Source: Nocardiopsis eucommiae (lineage in GTDB: Bacteria; Actinomycetota; Actinomycetes; Streptosporangiales; Streptosporangiaceae). From it: a stretch of 64,000 nt of DNA. Numbering within the stretch: the stretch's first letter is position 1; each line of letters begins with the position of its first letter. Of the stretch, positions 56,441 through 64,000 are shown one piece after another. Below the pieces are notes generated by a model that did not search any database, was not told where the DNA came from, and saw nothing but the letters and a program-made list of their open reading frames with translations. Location of the stretch: NCBI GenBank assembly GCA_018388625.1, contig CP074402.1:372001-436000 (forward strand), read 5' to 3'. A program made the position numbers and the translations under genes.

Positions 56441-56548
56441 TCAGCCGTTGTAGTGCCCGCAGTTGGGGCAGGTGCGCACCCCCGCGTTGAGGTACTCACC
56501 GCACCTCTCGCACTGACCGACGATGGGCTTGTCGTGCTTGGGGGACAT
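56441..56548 (-). CDS. 35-residue zinc-ribbon protein
   Basis: MSPKHDKPIVGQCERCGEYL, then NAGVRTCPNCGHYNG: two CxxC pairs 14 residues apart, the layout of a minimal zinc ribbon. No clear ribosome-binding site before the ATG. Below usual length limits, but cysteine placement and a downstream terminator support it. The next gene in line starts upstream at 57035. Role unknown; perhaps a zinc-bound adaptor. Confidence 0.68.
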   Translation of the reverse strand: MSPKHDKPIVGQCERCGEYLNAGVRTCPNCGHYNG

Positions 56549-56597
56549 GCGGGTGCCGGGATCGGGCAGCAGGGGAGCCGGAGCACGGGATTCAAGG

Positions 56598-57035
56598 TCA
56601 ACCTTCCGTTTCGGCCAGACCGTCGATGACGTCGTCCAGGACCAGGGAGCGGTCCCGGGCCGACATCAGACGCAGTTCCCGCAGTGCGGGGAGGGTGTCC
56701 ACGCCGTCGCCCCCGGCCCCCGTCACCGTGCACACGCGCATGCAGTGCTGGGTCGGGGGCCGCCAGAAGTCGCGTTCGTCGATGGGGGCGATGCGGTACA
56801 CCGTGGCTGGGTACTGGGACGGGCGGCTCGGGGAGTGCCACTGTTGGACGCGGGACAGGACGAAACCCGTGATCAGGGAGTCGAAGACACCGCCCGACGC
56901 GAGGTCGGACAGGGCGTCCTCGTCGCCCTCGGCGCGGCAGGCGTCACACCCGGCGAGTTCCGCGCGCAGCAGCCAGCGGGCACGCGCGTGACTCACCTCA
57001 GGGTTCTTGAGCTTGCTCGGATGCCGGTGTCCCAT
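56598..57035 (-). CDS. Hypothetical protein with possible metal-binding cysteines
   Basis: 145 residues, ATG giving MGHRHPSKLKNPEVSHARAR. LAGCDACRAEG supplies a CxxC, and QHCMRVCTVTGAG another Cys pair; a middle part is QWHSPSRPSQYPATVYRIAP. I do not recognise the family. It is divergent from the BlaI gene and precedes the small zinc-ribbon gene on the same strand. Confidence 0.65.
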   Translation of the reverse strand: MGHRHPSKLKNPEVSHARARWLLRAELAGCDACRAEGDEDALSDLASGGVFDSLITGFVLSRVQQWHSPSRPSQYPATVYRIAPIDERDFWRPPTQHCMRVCTVTGAGGDGVDTLPALRELRLMSARDRSLVLDDVIDGLAETEG

Positions 57036-57145
57036 GGAACGGAGCGTACGTCGGACGCCCGGGGGCGCGGTAGACGGGGCCTTCCCCGGGGTCCCGATCC
57101 CCTTCCCCGAAAGCCATCCCGAATTAACGTGGGGGTGCCACGACG

Positions 57146-57157
57146 AGTAGTACTACT
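57146..57157. promoter_or_regulatory. Candidate BlaI operator
   Basis: AGTAGTACTACT is a perfect 12-base palindrome 18 bases upstream of the blaI ATG, beside a possible -10 (TAGACT, 57163-57168). TACTAC/GTAGTA half-sites of this kind are recognised by actinobacterial BlaI-type repressors. Confidence 0.6.
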
Positions 57158-57175
57158 GGTCGTAGACTTGTGAAC

Positions 57176-57538
57176 ATGAATCGGCTTGGCGAACTTGAAC
57201 GCGCGGTGATGGATGTACTGTGGGCACGCAACGAACCAATGACGGTTCGTGAGGTCGGAAAGGCTCTCGCTGATCGGGACCTGGCCCACACGACCGTCAT
57301 GACGGTGCTCGACCGACTGGCCAAGAAGAAGGTCGTCGACCGGGCACGCGAAGGTCGTGCGTGGCGGTACCGTCCAGCGGCCAGCCGTGAGAACTACGTG
57401 TCGGAGCTGATGTTCGACGCGCTCGGTCAGACGGTTGACCGCGACGCGGCCCTGGCCGCCTTCGTCCAGTCCATGGACGGTGGGGAGGCTGAAGCGCTTC
57501 GTCGCGCACTCGCGGAAATCGAGCAGCCAAGGAACTAG
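57176..57538 (+). CDS. BlaI/MecI-family transcriptional repressor
   Basis: 120 residues. Winged helix MNRLGELERAVMDVLWARNE, TVREVGKALADRDLAHTTVM, TVLDRLAKKKVVDRAREGRA; the C-terminal dimerisation helices include the usual proteolysis site region (VSELMFDALGQTVDRDAALA). A GTG two codons earlier is possible. It lies 5 bp before an M56 protease and is the signal-responsive repressor of a BlaI/BlaR-like pair; no beta-lactamase adjoins. Confidence 0.93.
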   Translation: MNRLGELERAVMDVLWARNEPMTVREVGKALADRDLAHTTVMTVLDRLAKKKVVDRAREGRAWRYRPAASRENYVSELMFDALGQTVDRDAALAAFVQSMDGGEAEALRRALAEIEQPRN

Positions 57539-57543
57539 CCCCT

Positions 57544-58488
57544 ATGGTCAGTGCCGCCCTCCTCACACTCGTCGCGGTCAGCTGCCTCGTCGCCATGGAA
57601 GCACTCCACCGGGCGAAGTGGCCCTCCCGCGGTCCCTACACGGCGGTCATCGCCTGGCAGGCGCTCGGCCTTGCCTGGGGCGTGTCCACCATCGGAGCGT
57701 TGCTGGCCTACGGCCTGTCCTCCTACGAGCTCGGCGCCGCCGGCGGCCTGTTGGCCGCCGCCACCGACCTCCTCACCGGCCAGTTCATCGTCTCCGAGTT
57801 CTCGCAGGGGATCGAGGGCCTGAGCCACCTCGCCGCCGTCGTGCTCGCGGCCGCGCTCACCCTCGTGCTCTTCTCCGGGCTCGTCGCCTCCTTCGTCCAG
57901 GTGGTCAGGGTCCGCAGACGCCACCACGACCTGCTCGAACTGGTGGCCAGCGAACACCCCGACGTCCCGGGCGCGCGCGTGGTCGACCACCCGGCCGCCG
58001 CCGCCTACTGCCTGCCCGGGGTGCTGCGCTCCCAGGTGGTGATCAGCGCCGGGGCCCTGGAGGTGCTCGACACCCGCGAGCTCGCCGCGGTGCTCGCCCA
58101 CGAGCACGCCCACCTGCGTGAACGCCACGACCTCGTCCTGCTCCCGTTCTCCTCCCTCAAGCGGGCCTTCCCCCGTGTGCGCCTGGTGCGGACCTACTAC
58201 GAGAGCGTCGCGCTGCTCATCGAGATGTGCGCCGACGACCAGGCCCGCCGCCGGAGCTCCTCACGGGAACTCGCCATGGCGCTGCTCCGCTTCGGCGCCG
58301 CCGGGCCCGCGCCCGTGCCCGCCGGAGCGATGGCCGCCGTGCACGCCGCCGAACCCACCGTCATGCGCCGGGTCAACCGGCTCCTGCGTCCCGACGACGA
58401 GCTCCCGTACCACGCGGGCGCCGTGATCATGGGTGCCTCGGCCTTCCTGCTGGCCACCGTGACCTGTCTCTGGCACATCCCCATCTGA
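57544..58488 (+). CDS. M56-family membrane metalloprotease (BlaR-like protease)
   Basis: 314 residues with about five membrane segments and a soluble zinc-protease loop: HEHAHLRERHDLVLLPFSSL contains HExxH. YCLPGVLRSQVVISAGALEV precedes it. No penicillin-sensing domain follows, so the signal is not defined. Directly after blaI, presumed to cleave it or to be controlled by it. Intact. Confidence 0.9.
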   Translation: MVSAALLTLVAVSCLVAMEALHRAKWPSRGPYTAVIAWQALGLAWGVSTIGALLAYGLSSYELGAAGGLLAAATDLLTGQFIVSEFSQGIEGLSHLAAVVLAAALTLVLFSGLVASFVQVVRVRRRHHDLLELVASEHPDVPGARVVDHPAAAAYCLPGVLRSQVVISAGALEVLDTRELAAVLAHEHAHLRERHDLVLLPFSSLKRAFPRVRLVRTYYESVALLIEMCADDQARRRSSSRELAMALLRFGAAGPAPVPAGAMAAVHAAEPTVMRRVNRLLRPDDELPYHAGAVIMGASAFLLATVTCLWHIPI

Positions 58489-58641
58489 CCGTCGCGCACG
58501 CCGCGCCGGGTGGTCCGGACCACCTCGCGCGCACCCGGTCCGTGATCTCCCCTCTCTCGGGCACGATCCCCGCGTCCGGTCCGTTTAACGTGGAGAGCGG
58601 GCGGAACCCCGTTCGGACGCGTGTGGCGACTGGAGTGAGTC

Positions 58642-58941
58642 TTGTTCTTCTGGATCTGGCAGCTGATCTACCTCGTGACGTTCGTGGCCAGCCTGTACGC
58701 GTTCATCGAGGCCCTGAGGACACCCGAGCAGGCCTTCGTGGTCATGGACAAGCAGACCAAGAAGCTGTGGGTGATCCTCACCGGTGTGGCCTCCGGCGTC
58801 TCGCTGCTCGCCGTCCTGACCGGCACCGGCATGTTCGTCATCCTGGGTCTGGTCGCCACCCTCATCTTCCTGCTGGACGTCCGTCCCGCCGTGAAGGGCG
58901 TGGGCGGCAACCAGAACAACGGCCCCTACGGGCCCTGGTAA
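58642..58941 (+). CDS. DUF2516 membrane protein
   Basis: 99 residues, three membrane segments (FWIWQLIYLVTFVASLYAFI, KLWVILTGVASGVSLLAVLT, FVILGLVATLIFLLDVRPAV). A TTG start fits the GGAG nine bases upstream. YAFIEALRTPEQAFVVMDKQ resembles DUF2516. Function unknown. Confidence 0.75.
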   Translation: MFFWIWQLIYLVTFVASLYAFIEALRTPEQAFVVMDKQTKKLWVILTGVASGVSLLAVLTGTGMFVILGLVATLIFLLDVRPAVKGVGGNQNNGPYGPW

Positions 58942-59019
58942 CCCGGAGCGGCGGAACCCTCCGGCCTCCGGTGGCACCCGCCCCTGGGTGAACGCCGTCC
59001 CCGGCTCCCGGGGGCGGGG

Positions 59020-61505
59020 TCATCCGCCGTGCCGGGCCGAGGGCACCGGAGGCAGCACCTCCGACAGCGCCTCCGCGTAGGCCGGATCGCTCGTGTAGTG
59101 GCTGTGCCCCAGGATCTCGGGGCGTCTGGCCTCCCCGGGCGGGGCGTCGTAGGAGCGCGGGTCGGGCAGCGGTTCGGCCTGGTCCACCACCTCCAGGGAC
59201 ACCTCGGCACCGCCGTCGTCCGCACCGGCGCCACGGCGTCTGACCGGACCGCCGATGGCGTCGGTGACCCGCCACAGGTTGCGCCAGGCCGACACCCTCC
59301 CGGTCAGGTCCGCGAAGGACGCCGGTCCGAAGTAGGCGGGGAAGTACCGCGCGTACAGCCGGTCCAGCGGTGAGCCGTGGGTGATCAGACGGACCCGGGA
59401 CCGGCAGCTCCGGGGCAGCTGCCACACGGTCGCGGCGGCCAGCACCGACCCCTGCGAGTGGCCGGAGAGCACCACGTCCGTGCCCTCCCCGGCCATCCTC
59501 GCCACCCGCGCGGTCAGCTGCGGCACCGCGCGCTCGGCGTAGGAGGGCGGGGCCAGCGGGTGCGCGACCCTCGGCCAGAAGGTCCCCACGTCCCACACCG
59601 CGCCCACCGCCTGCCGGGTCGGGCGGTCCCGGTAGGCGCTCCGGCCGATCCACACGAGGGCCACCAGGCTGACCCCGCCGAGGAGCGACCCCACCCCCAC
59701 CAGGGCGTCCAACGCGCTCTGGACCGCCCCCTGGAACTCCCCGGCCACGGCCATGGGCGCGTCCACCGGACCGGCGACCAGGTTCCCGCTGATGATCGAG
59801 TAGAGCGCCAGCCCCACCAGGGGCACCACCGGGAGCAGCAGCGCGGCGAGCACCGTGGGCAGCACCTCGGTCATCCGACCGGCCGCCCTGGCCCTGGCGA
59901 TGTCCCAGGTCCGGCGGTCCCGCACACTCCGCGAGTACAGCGAGGTCACCTCGGGCAGCTGCGCCCGCACCGCCCCGCGCAGGCGCAGGGCGAGGACCGC
60001 CACCACGGCCAGCACGATCACCGCCTCGAAGGCGAACGCCAGCTGCAACCACGAGTAGGCGGTCGGCGGCGACAGCGCCAGGCATCCGGCCTCGGGCGCG
60101 CTCACGGGGCCGCAGCCGCTCAACCACAGGGAACCCTGGTACACCAGCGCGGCCGAGAACCCGCCACCGAGCAGTGTCCCGAGCGCCGCCGTCGACGGAC
60201 CGGCCAGCCCGCGCATGGCGGTGCGCTCGTGCGGGCGGTCCACCGCGAACAGCACCAGGGCCGCCACCAGCAGCATCAGCACCAGTGCGCCCTGGATGGC
60301 GAAGAGCGTGTTCAGCATGGTGCCGCTGCCCGGGAGCCGTCCCTCGGCCACCCAGCCGGGGCGCGGCCAGACCGTGTAGAGCGCGACGGCGAACACCAGG
60401 ACGAGCATGGTGTCCCGCAGCACCCGGCAGAACCGGTCGGCCCGGGCGTTCCACCGGGGGTCCAGCCCGGGCACGAGGACGCTCGCTGTGCTCGCCGCCG
60501 CCACGGTCGCCAGCAGGAGCGCCAGCAGGGTCCCAAGCCACCAGAGACCCGGCTCGGCGGCCGACCCCCGCCCCGGGCCGAGAGGTCGTACTGGAACGCG
60601 GGCACCAGCAGCAGGGCCGCGACCGTGCCCACCGCCAGCGCGATGTGCGCCGACCTCAGCCGGGCCATGATCTCGCTGTTGCGCCAGAAGTCCGGGTGGC
60701 TCAGCGGGGCGTCCTCGGAGTGGTCCGGCGGCACCGGGCCGGTCACCACCTCGTAGTCGGCGGCCGTTCTCCGGGAGAGCCGCCACAGCACCACGATCAC
60801 CGCCGCGGGCAGCACCGCCCCCACCAGCAGGCCCCACCCCGGCGCGGACAGCGGGGAGGAGGGTGCGGCCAGGAAGGCCAGCCACGGACGCGCCTGGACG
60901 CAGGTCTCACCCAGCCCCGCGCACTGCCAGCCCACCAGGTCCATTCCGATCCCGGCCGAGGCCAGGGTGATGAGCACGGTCAGCGACAGCGCCAGCAGCC
61001 GCACCCCCGCCCCGTAGGCGATGCTGGCCGCCCTGCGGACCCCGGTCTGGCCCCGGTCCATCCGGCCCGGCCGCATCCAGTACGCCACGTTGAGCATCAT
61101 GAACGGCAGCAGCAGGAGCCAGAACGCCCGCGTGGAGCTGCCCGAGGTCAGGTTGCCCCAGGCGAAGATCTCGCGCCGCACCCCCGGGACGCTCTGCGTG
61201 TCCGGCTCACGCCGCCAGCGGAAGAAGCCCGCGAGCCGGTCGCCGCCCACACGCATGGCCGGCTCCACGTCCAGGAGCTCCTCGGCCTGGCCGCCGCTGA
61301 CCCCGTGCACGCGCAGCTCCACGCAGTTGCGGACGGGAGCGGACCGGGGCTCGGCGGTGGGCGCGACCGGGGGCACGACGGTGGTGACCGCGGTGTCCAC
61401 GGGGGAGCGTCTGACGGCGGGGGCCCGGGTGGCGGAGAGGGAGGGTGACGCGGGGCGAGGGTGCTCGGGCTCGTACGAGCCGGAGGGTTCGGGGGTGTCC
61501 GGCAT
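59020..61505 (-). CDS. Large membrane-bound alpha/beta-hydrolase-like protein (frameshift near 60574)
   Basis: About 828 residues after repair. N-terminal VELRVHGVSGGQAEELLDVE opens, then about ten membrane segments, and a C-terminal soluble hydrolase with nucleophile motif DVVLSGHSQGSVLAAATVWQ and histidine near LGHSHYTSDPAYAEALSEVL. A G5 run should be G6. It has an Actinobacteria-wide look, but I cannot name it. It follows the metallopeptidases on the same strand. Confidence 0.78.
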
Positions 61506-61555
61506 GTCAGCATCCTGCCACGCACAGTCGCGATGAAACACGGAAAGCCGGAGCC

Positions 61556-61564
61556 TGTGGACAA
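61556..61564 (-). promoter_or_regulatory. DnaA-box-like 9-mer
   Basis: TTGTCCACA on the minus strand, 51 bases before the start of the large hydrolase and 17 bases after the metallopeptidase stop. A single consensus match, significance uncertain. Confidence 0.35.
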
Positions 61565-61580
61565 CCCGTGACCAGGCGCG

Positions 61581-62656
61581 CTACTTCACCATTCCCTCGT
61601 CACTCACGTCCCAGGTGTTGCAGGCACCCGCCGACTGCTCGGTCCAACCGGTCCGTGTCCACCACACACTGTTGTCCGAGGAACCGTGCGTGCGCTCCTC
61701 CTCGGGGCCGTCGGGACGGTCGGCGGTGGCCGAGGCGTCGTCCAGGAGTGTGGACAGGTCCCCCTCCGAGAGCGGGTAGCTCACCCGGATCGACCCCAGG
61801 AACGCCGCCGACAGGCAGTTCGCCTGGAGTTCGCTGCGCCGCGTCCAGGAGTTGCGGCCCGCGGCGTCCTCCTCCAGCTGGCGCTGCTCGTGGTAGTACT
61901 CCAGGAGCCCGGACTCGCCCTGCACGTGGTGCCCGTACTCGTGGGCCAGCAGGGACGCGTACACCACGCTGTCGTCCGCGCCGTTCCACTTCTCCACCAC
62001 GTCCGAGGTGCCGATGTAGATCGCGCCGCTGGCACGGCAGTAGAAGGCGCCCGCCGGGGACGGGTAGGCACGGCAGGGACTCACCCCGGGCTCGTCCCAG
62101 AACACCCGGTCCGGCGGGGCGAACGGGATGCCCGCGCGGTCGAACTGGGTCTTCCACGCGTCGTCCAGACAGTCCGCGACCAGGTGCAGGAACCGCTCCA
62201 TGGAGCCGGGGTCGTCGACGTCGAGCTCGGGGACCGGGCACGGCAGCGGGCTGAGCCGCCCGGTGTCGTAGAGGGGTTGGCGACCAGGGCGCTGTGACCG
62301 GTGGGGCGGTCGGGCAGGGTGCGACCGGGCAGCCCCAGCTGGCCGGTGGGTGCCTCGGCGGTGGGGCTCGGAAGCTGGCCGGGCTTGTCGTCGCCTCCGC
62401 CGTCCGCCCGCTCCGAGACCGTGTCCATGGCGGACTCGCCCTCGTTGACGCTGGTCCAGGAGAGCAGCGACAGTGCGAGCAGGGCCACGAGGAGACCGCA
62501 CACCGCACTGAACACCCTGCGGTTGGTGCGGTGCGCCCTGCGGGAGTACTCCAGCCGGGTGAACGCCGCGGACAGGGCGGGATCGGAACCCACGGAACCT
62601 CCGGGTCCGGATCCGCCGGGCTCGTCGGAGCCTCCCGGACCGTGGTCACCGCTCAC
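61581..62656 (-). CDS. Neutral zinc metallopeptidase, membrane-anchored (frameshift near 62273)
   Basis: About 358 residues. N-terminal cytosolic Gly/Pro-rich part, membrane helix (RVFSAVCGLLVALLALSLLS), then the putative neutral zinc metallopeptidase domain: HEYGHHVQGESGLLEYYHEQ with HExxH, and ELQANCLSAAFLGSIRVSYP. The break: CCCC to C5 (joining VANP to LYDTGRLSPLPC). The GTG overlaps the stop of the upstream paralogue. Confidence 0.86.
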
Positions 62657-63605
62657 CGCACCAGCTCCTCGCGGGCTTCCCAGGTGTTGCAGGCCGCCGG
62701 GTCGAGACGGTCCAGACCGTGCGCGGTCCACAGACGACCGTTCTCCACCGATCCGTGCGTGCTCGTGCCCGCGTGGTCGGAGCGGAGCCCGACGGAGTCG
62801 AGGATATTGGCTCGCTCCGACTTCCCGTAACCGAGGGACTCCTCAGCGGAGCCGACGAACACCCCGCCCAGGCAGTTGGCCTGGAGCTCGTTGCGCCGGG
62901 TGAGCTCGTCCGCCGTCTTCTCGTCGGCGTTGCCCCGCAGGGAGCGGAACTCGGCCAGGATCATCGACTGCCCCTGCACGTGGTGCCCGTACTCGTGGCT
63001 GAGCAGGAACGTGTACGCCTCGGCCTCGTCACTGCCGGCGGAGGCCGCCACGATGTCCTCCACTCCCAGGTAGAGCCCCTGGTTGGCCTGGCAGTAGAAG
63101 GCCGCCGTCCCCTCCTTGGGGAAGGGCCCGCACGGGCTGTTGCCCGCCGCGTACCAGTACACGCGGTTGGGGGAGGAGAACGGGATGCCCGCCTCGTGGA
63201 AGTAGGTGCCCCACGCCGCGTCCAGGCAGTCCGCGATCGCGTGCACGAAGGTCTCCACCGAAGCCGGGTCCTCGGCGTCCATCTGCGGCGGACGACACGT
63301 GACCTCGCCGAGTTCACCGTTGGCGTAGAGCGGGTTCTGCCCCAGGGGGTCCTCGATCGGCACGGCGTCGGTGTCCGGCGAGGCCGACTCGGCGGACAGC
63401 ACCTGGGTGGCGTCCGGTCCGAGGGGCTCCCCCAGGCCGGCTGCGCCGTCGGCAGCAGCGCCGAGAACGCCAGGAAGCCCGTGAACCCCACGGCGGCGAG
63501 CCCCGTCCCCAGGGACAGCGAGACCCCCAGCCCCATGCGCTGGAGGAAGCCGGGGCGCTCCGCCCACGGGTCGGACTCGGGTCGGTTCCGTCGTCGGGTC
63601 AGCAC
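62653..63605 (-). CDS. Neutral zinc metallopeptidase paralogue, membrane-anchored (frameshift near 63430)
   Basis: About 317 residues. GTG start VLTRRRNRPESDPWAERPGF, membrane helix (GLGVSLSLGTGLAAVGFTGF), peptidase domain with LLSHEYGHHVQGQSMILAEF and ELQANCLGGVFVGSAEESLG. The break: G5 to G6 joining AQPAWG to EPLGPDATQVL. It and the previous gene share DxAWGTYFHEAGIPFSSPN-like and CNTW-ending features, so are duplicates. Start not fixed by a good ribosome-binding site. Confidence 0.82.
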
Positions 63606-63748
63606 GCGACCGGGCCCCCGTCCCGCGCGGAGGGTCCGGCCACGCCGGAGGAAGGATCGACGGAGCCACCAGCGGGGTCCGGTTGGCGACGCCGGGGAGG
63701 GCGCCCGATGGATACGGCCCGCTCGCGGACCGGATAAGCTCTCGCGTC

Positions 63749-64000
63749 ATGTGGTGGGTCGGCTCCTGGCGCCCGGCCGTCGCGATGGCGACGGCCCTTC
63801 TCGTGTTCTCCTCGCTGTTCGTGGTGGTCGCCGCGGGGTGGCCGGGAGGAGCGGCGCACGCGGTGACGGCGACCGCACCGGCAACCACAGTACCGGGGCA
63901 CGAACCGGCGGTCAGCGGTCGGCATTCCGACCCGGACACGGTCATCACCAACGATATCCGCCTGGAACTGGACCAGCTGGGCATCCTGCACGGCGAGGAG
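63749..64000 (+). CDS. Exported protein, N-terminal part only (cut by window edge)
   Basis: 84 codons without a stop. ATG gives MWWVGSWRPAVAMATALLVF and then SSLFVVVAAGWPGGAAHA, a signal peptide or membrane anchor, followed by VTATAPATTVPGHEPAVSGR and NDIRLELDQLGILHGEE. Cannot be identified from this part. Divergent from the metallopeptidase operon. Confidence 0.65.
   Translation, partial: MWWVGSWRPAVAMATALLVFSSLFVVVAAGWPGGAAHAVTATAPATTVPGHEPAVSGRHSDPDTVITNDIRLELDQLGILHGEE

Noticed and set aside
56441-57035. The small zinc ribbon and the 145-residue protein as a toxin-antitoxin pair.
   Set aside because: Spacing and motifs do not match known modules, and the larger protein has no toxin-like active site.
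1-64000. tRNA, rRNA, tmRNA, CRISPR array, IS element or phage attachment site.
   Set aside because: I saw no cloverleaf, no direct-repeat/spacer array and no transposase, and all gaps over 300 bases could be assigned to promoters, leaders or terminators. Scanning by eye could miss a single small RNA.

Overview
The window is about 73% G+C chromosomal DNA from a high-GC actinobacterium. Signs of this are two mycothiol-biosynthesis genes (mshA, mshD), glnR, a rex-hemACDB operon, the MurT/GatD pair, the 32-residue ribosomal protein bS22, DUF3073 and DUF1416. A Nocardiopsis-like (Streptosporangiales) source is my inference from gene order; no rRNA or tRNA gene is present to fix it. Nothing looks like a prophage, IS element, CRISPR array or secondary-metabolite cluster.

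Layout. 0-4.4 kb: purine genes purF and purM with DUF3073, a partial hypothetical protein and a sterol-carrier-fold protein. 4.8-9.5 kb: a DUF47 (PhoU-like) protein, a PucR regulator divergent from a DadA-type oxidase, a GreA-like protein and a PaaI thioesterase. 9.5-13.5 kb: pstC-pstA-pstB coupled to a nucleoside hydrolase, with a PHO-box-like repeat but no pstS. 13.6-17.4 kb: mshD, an anchored secreted protein, glnR, a ThiS/MoaD protein and a glutaredoxin. 17.6-24.8 kb: rex (with a Rex operator over its own -35), hemA, hemC, cobA-hemD fusion, hemB and a Prim-Pol-domain gene. 25-31.8 kb: a two-component pair, a membrane protein, rraA, a PAP2 phosphatase, hemL, a histidine phosphatase and bS22. 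32-39.2 kb: an epimerase, an HAD phosphatase, a membrane-ABM fusion, an LmeA-like lipoprotein-type gene, a thioredoxin, then a cysteine-rich leader peptide ahead of a sulfurtransferase-DUF1416 pair. 39.2-43.6 kb: an unrecognised block of three related small membrane proteins, a larger membrane protein and a coupled partner. 43.6-52.7 kb: murT-gatD, a quinone-oxidoreductase-like gene, ygfZ, a tiny independent transcription unit with an extreme Shine-Dalgarno, a nitrobindin-like protein, a GIDE-domain protein, DsrE, gpmA, a YbjN protein and mshA. 52.8-64 kb: an esterase, a YbgA protein divergent from photolyase, a 35-residue zinc ribbon, a BlaI/M56 pair, DUF2516, a giant membrane hydrolase and two neutral zinc metallopeptidases.

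A cross-cutting feature affects reading of this annotation: about 24 genes, many of them housekeeping, are interrupted by frameshifts, and nearly all are repaired by adding one G or C (occasionally two) to a G/C run. I treat these as sequencing undercalls and give one CDS spanning the whole gene, naming the position of the break.

Functional themes are heme synthesis under redox control (Rex, HemACDB, HemL), phosphate uptake, purine synthesis, thiol and sulfur metabolism (mycothiol, glutaredoxin, thioredoxin, sulfurtransferase, DsrE), nitrogen regulation, and cell-envelope amidation and proteolysis.
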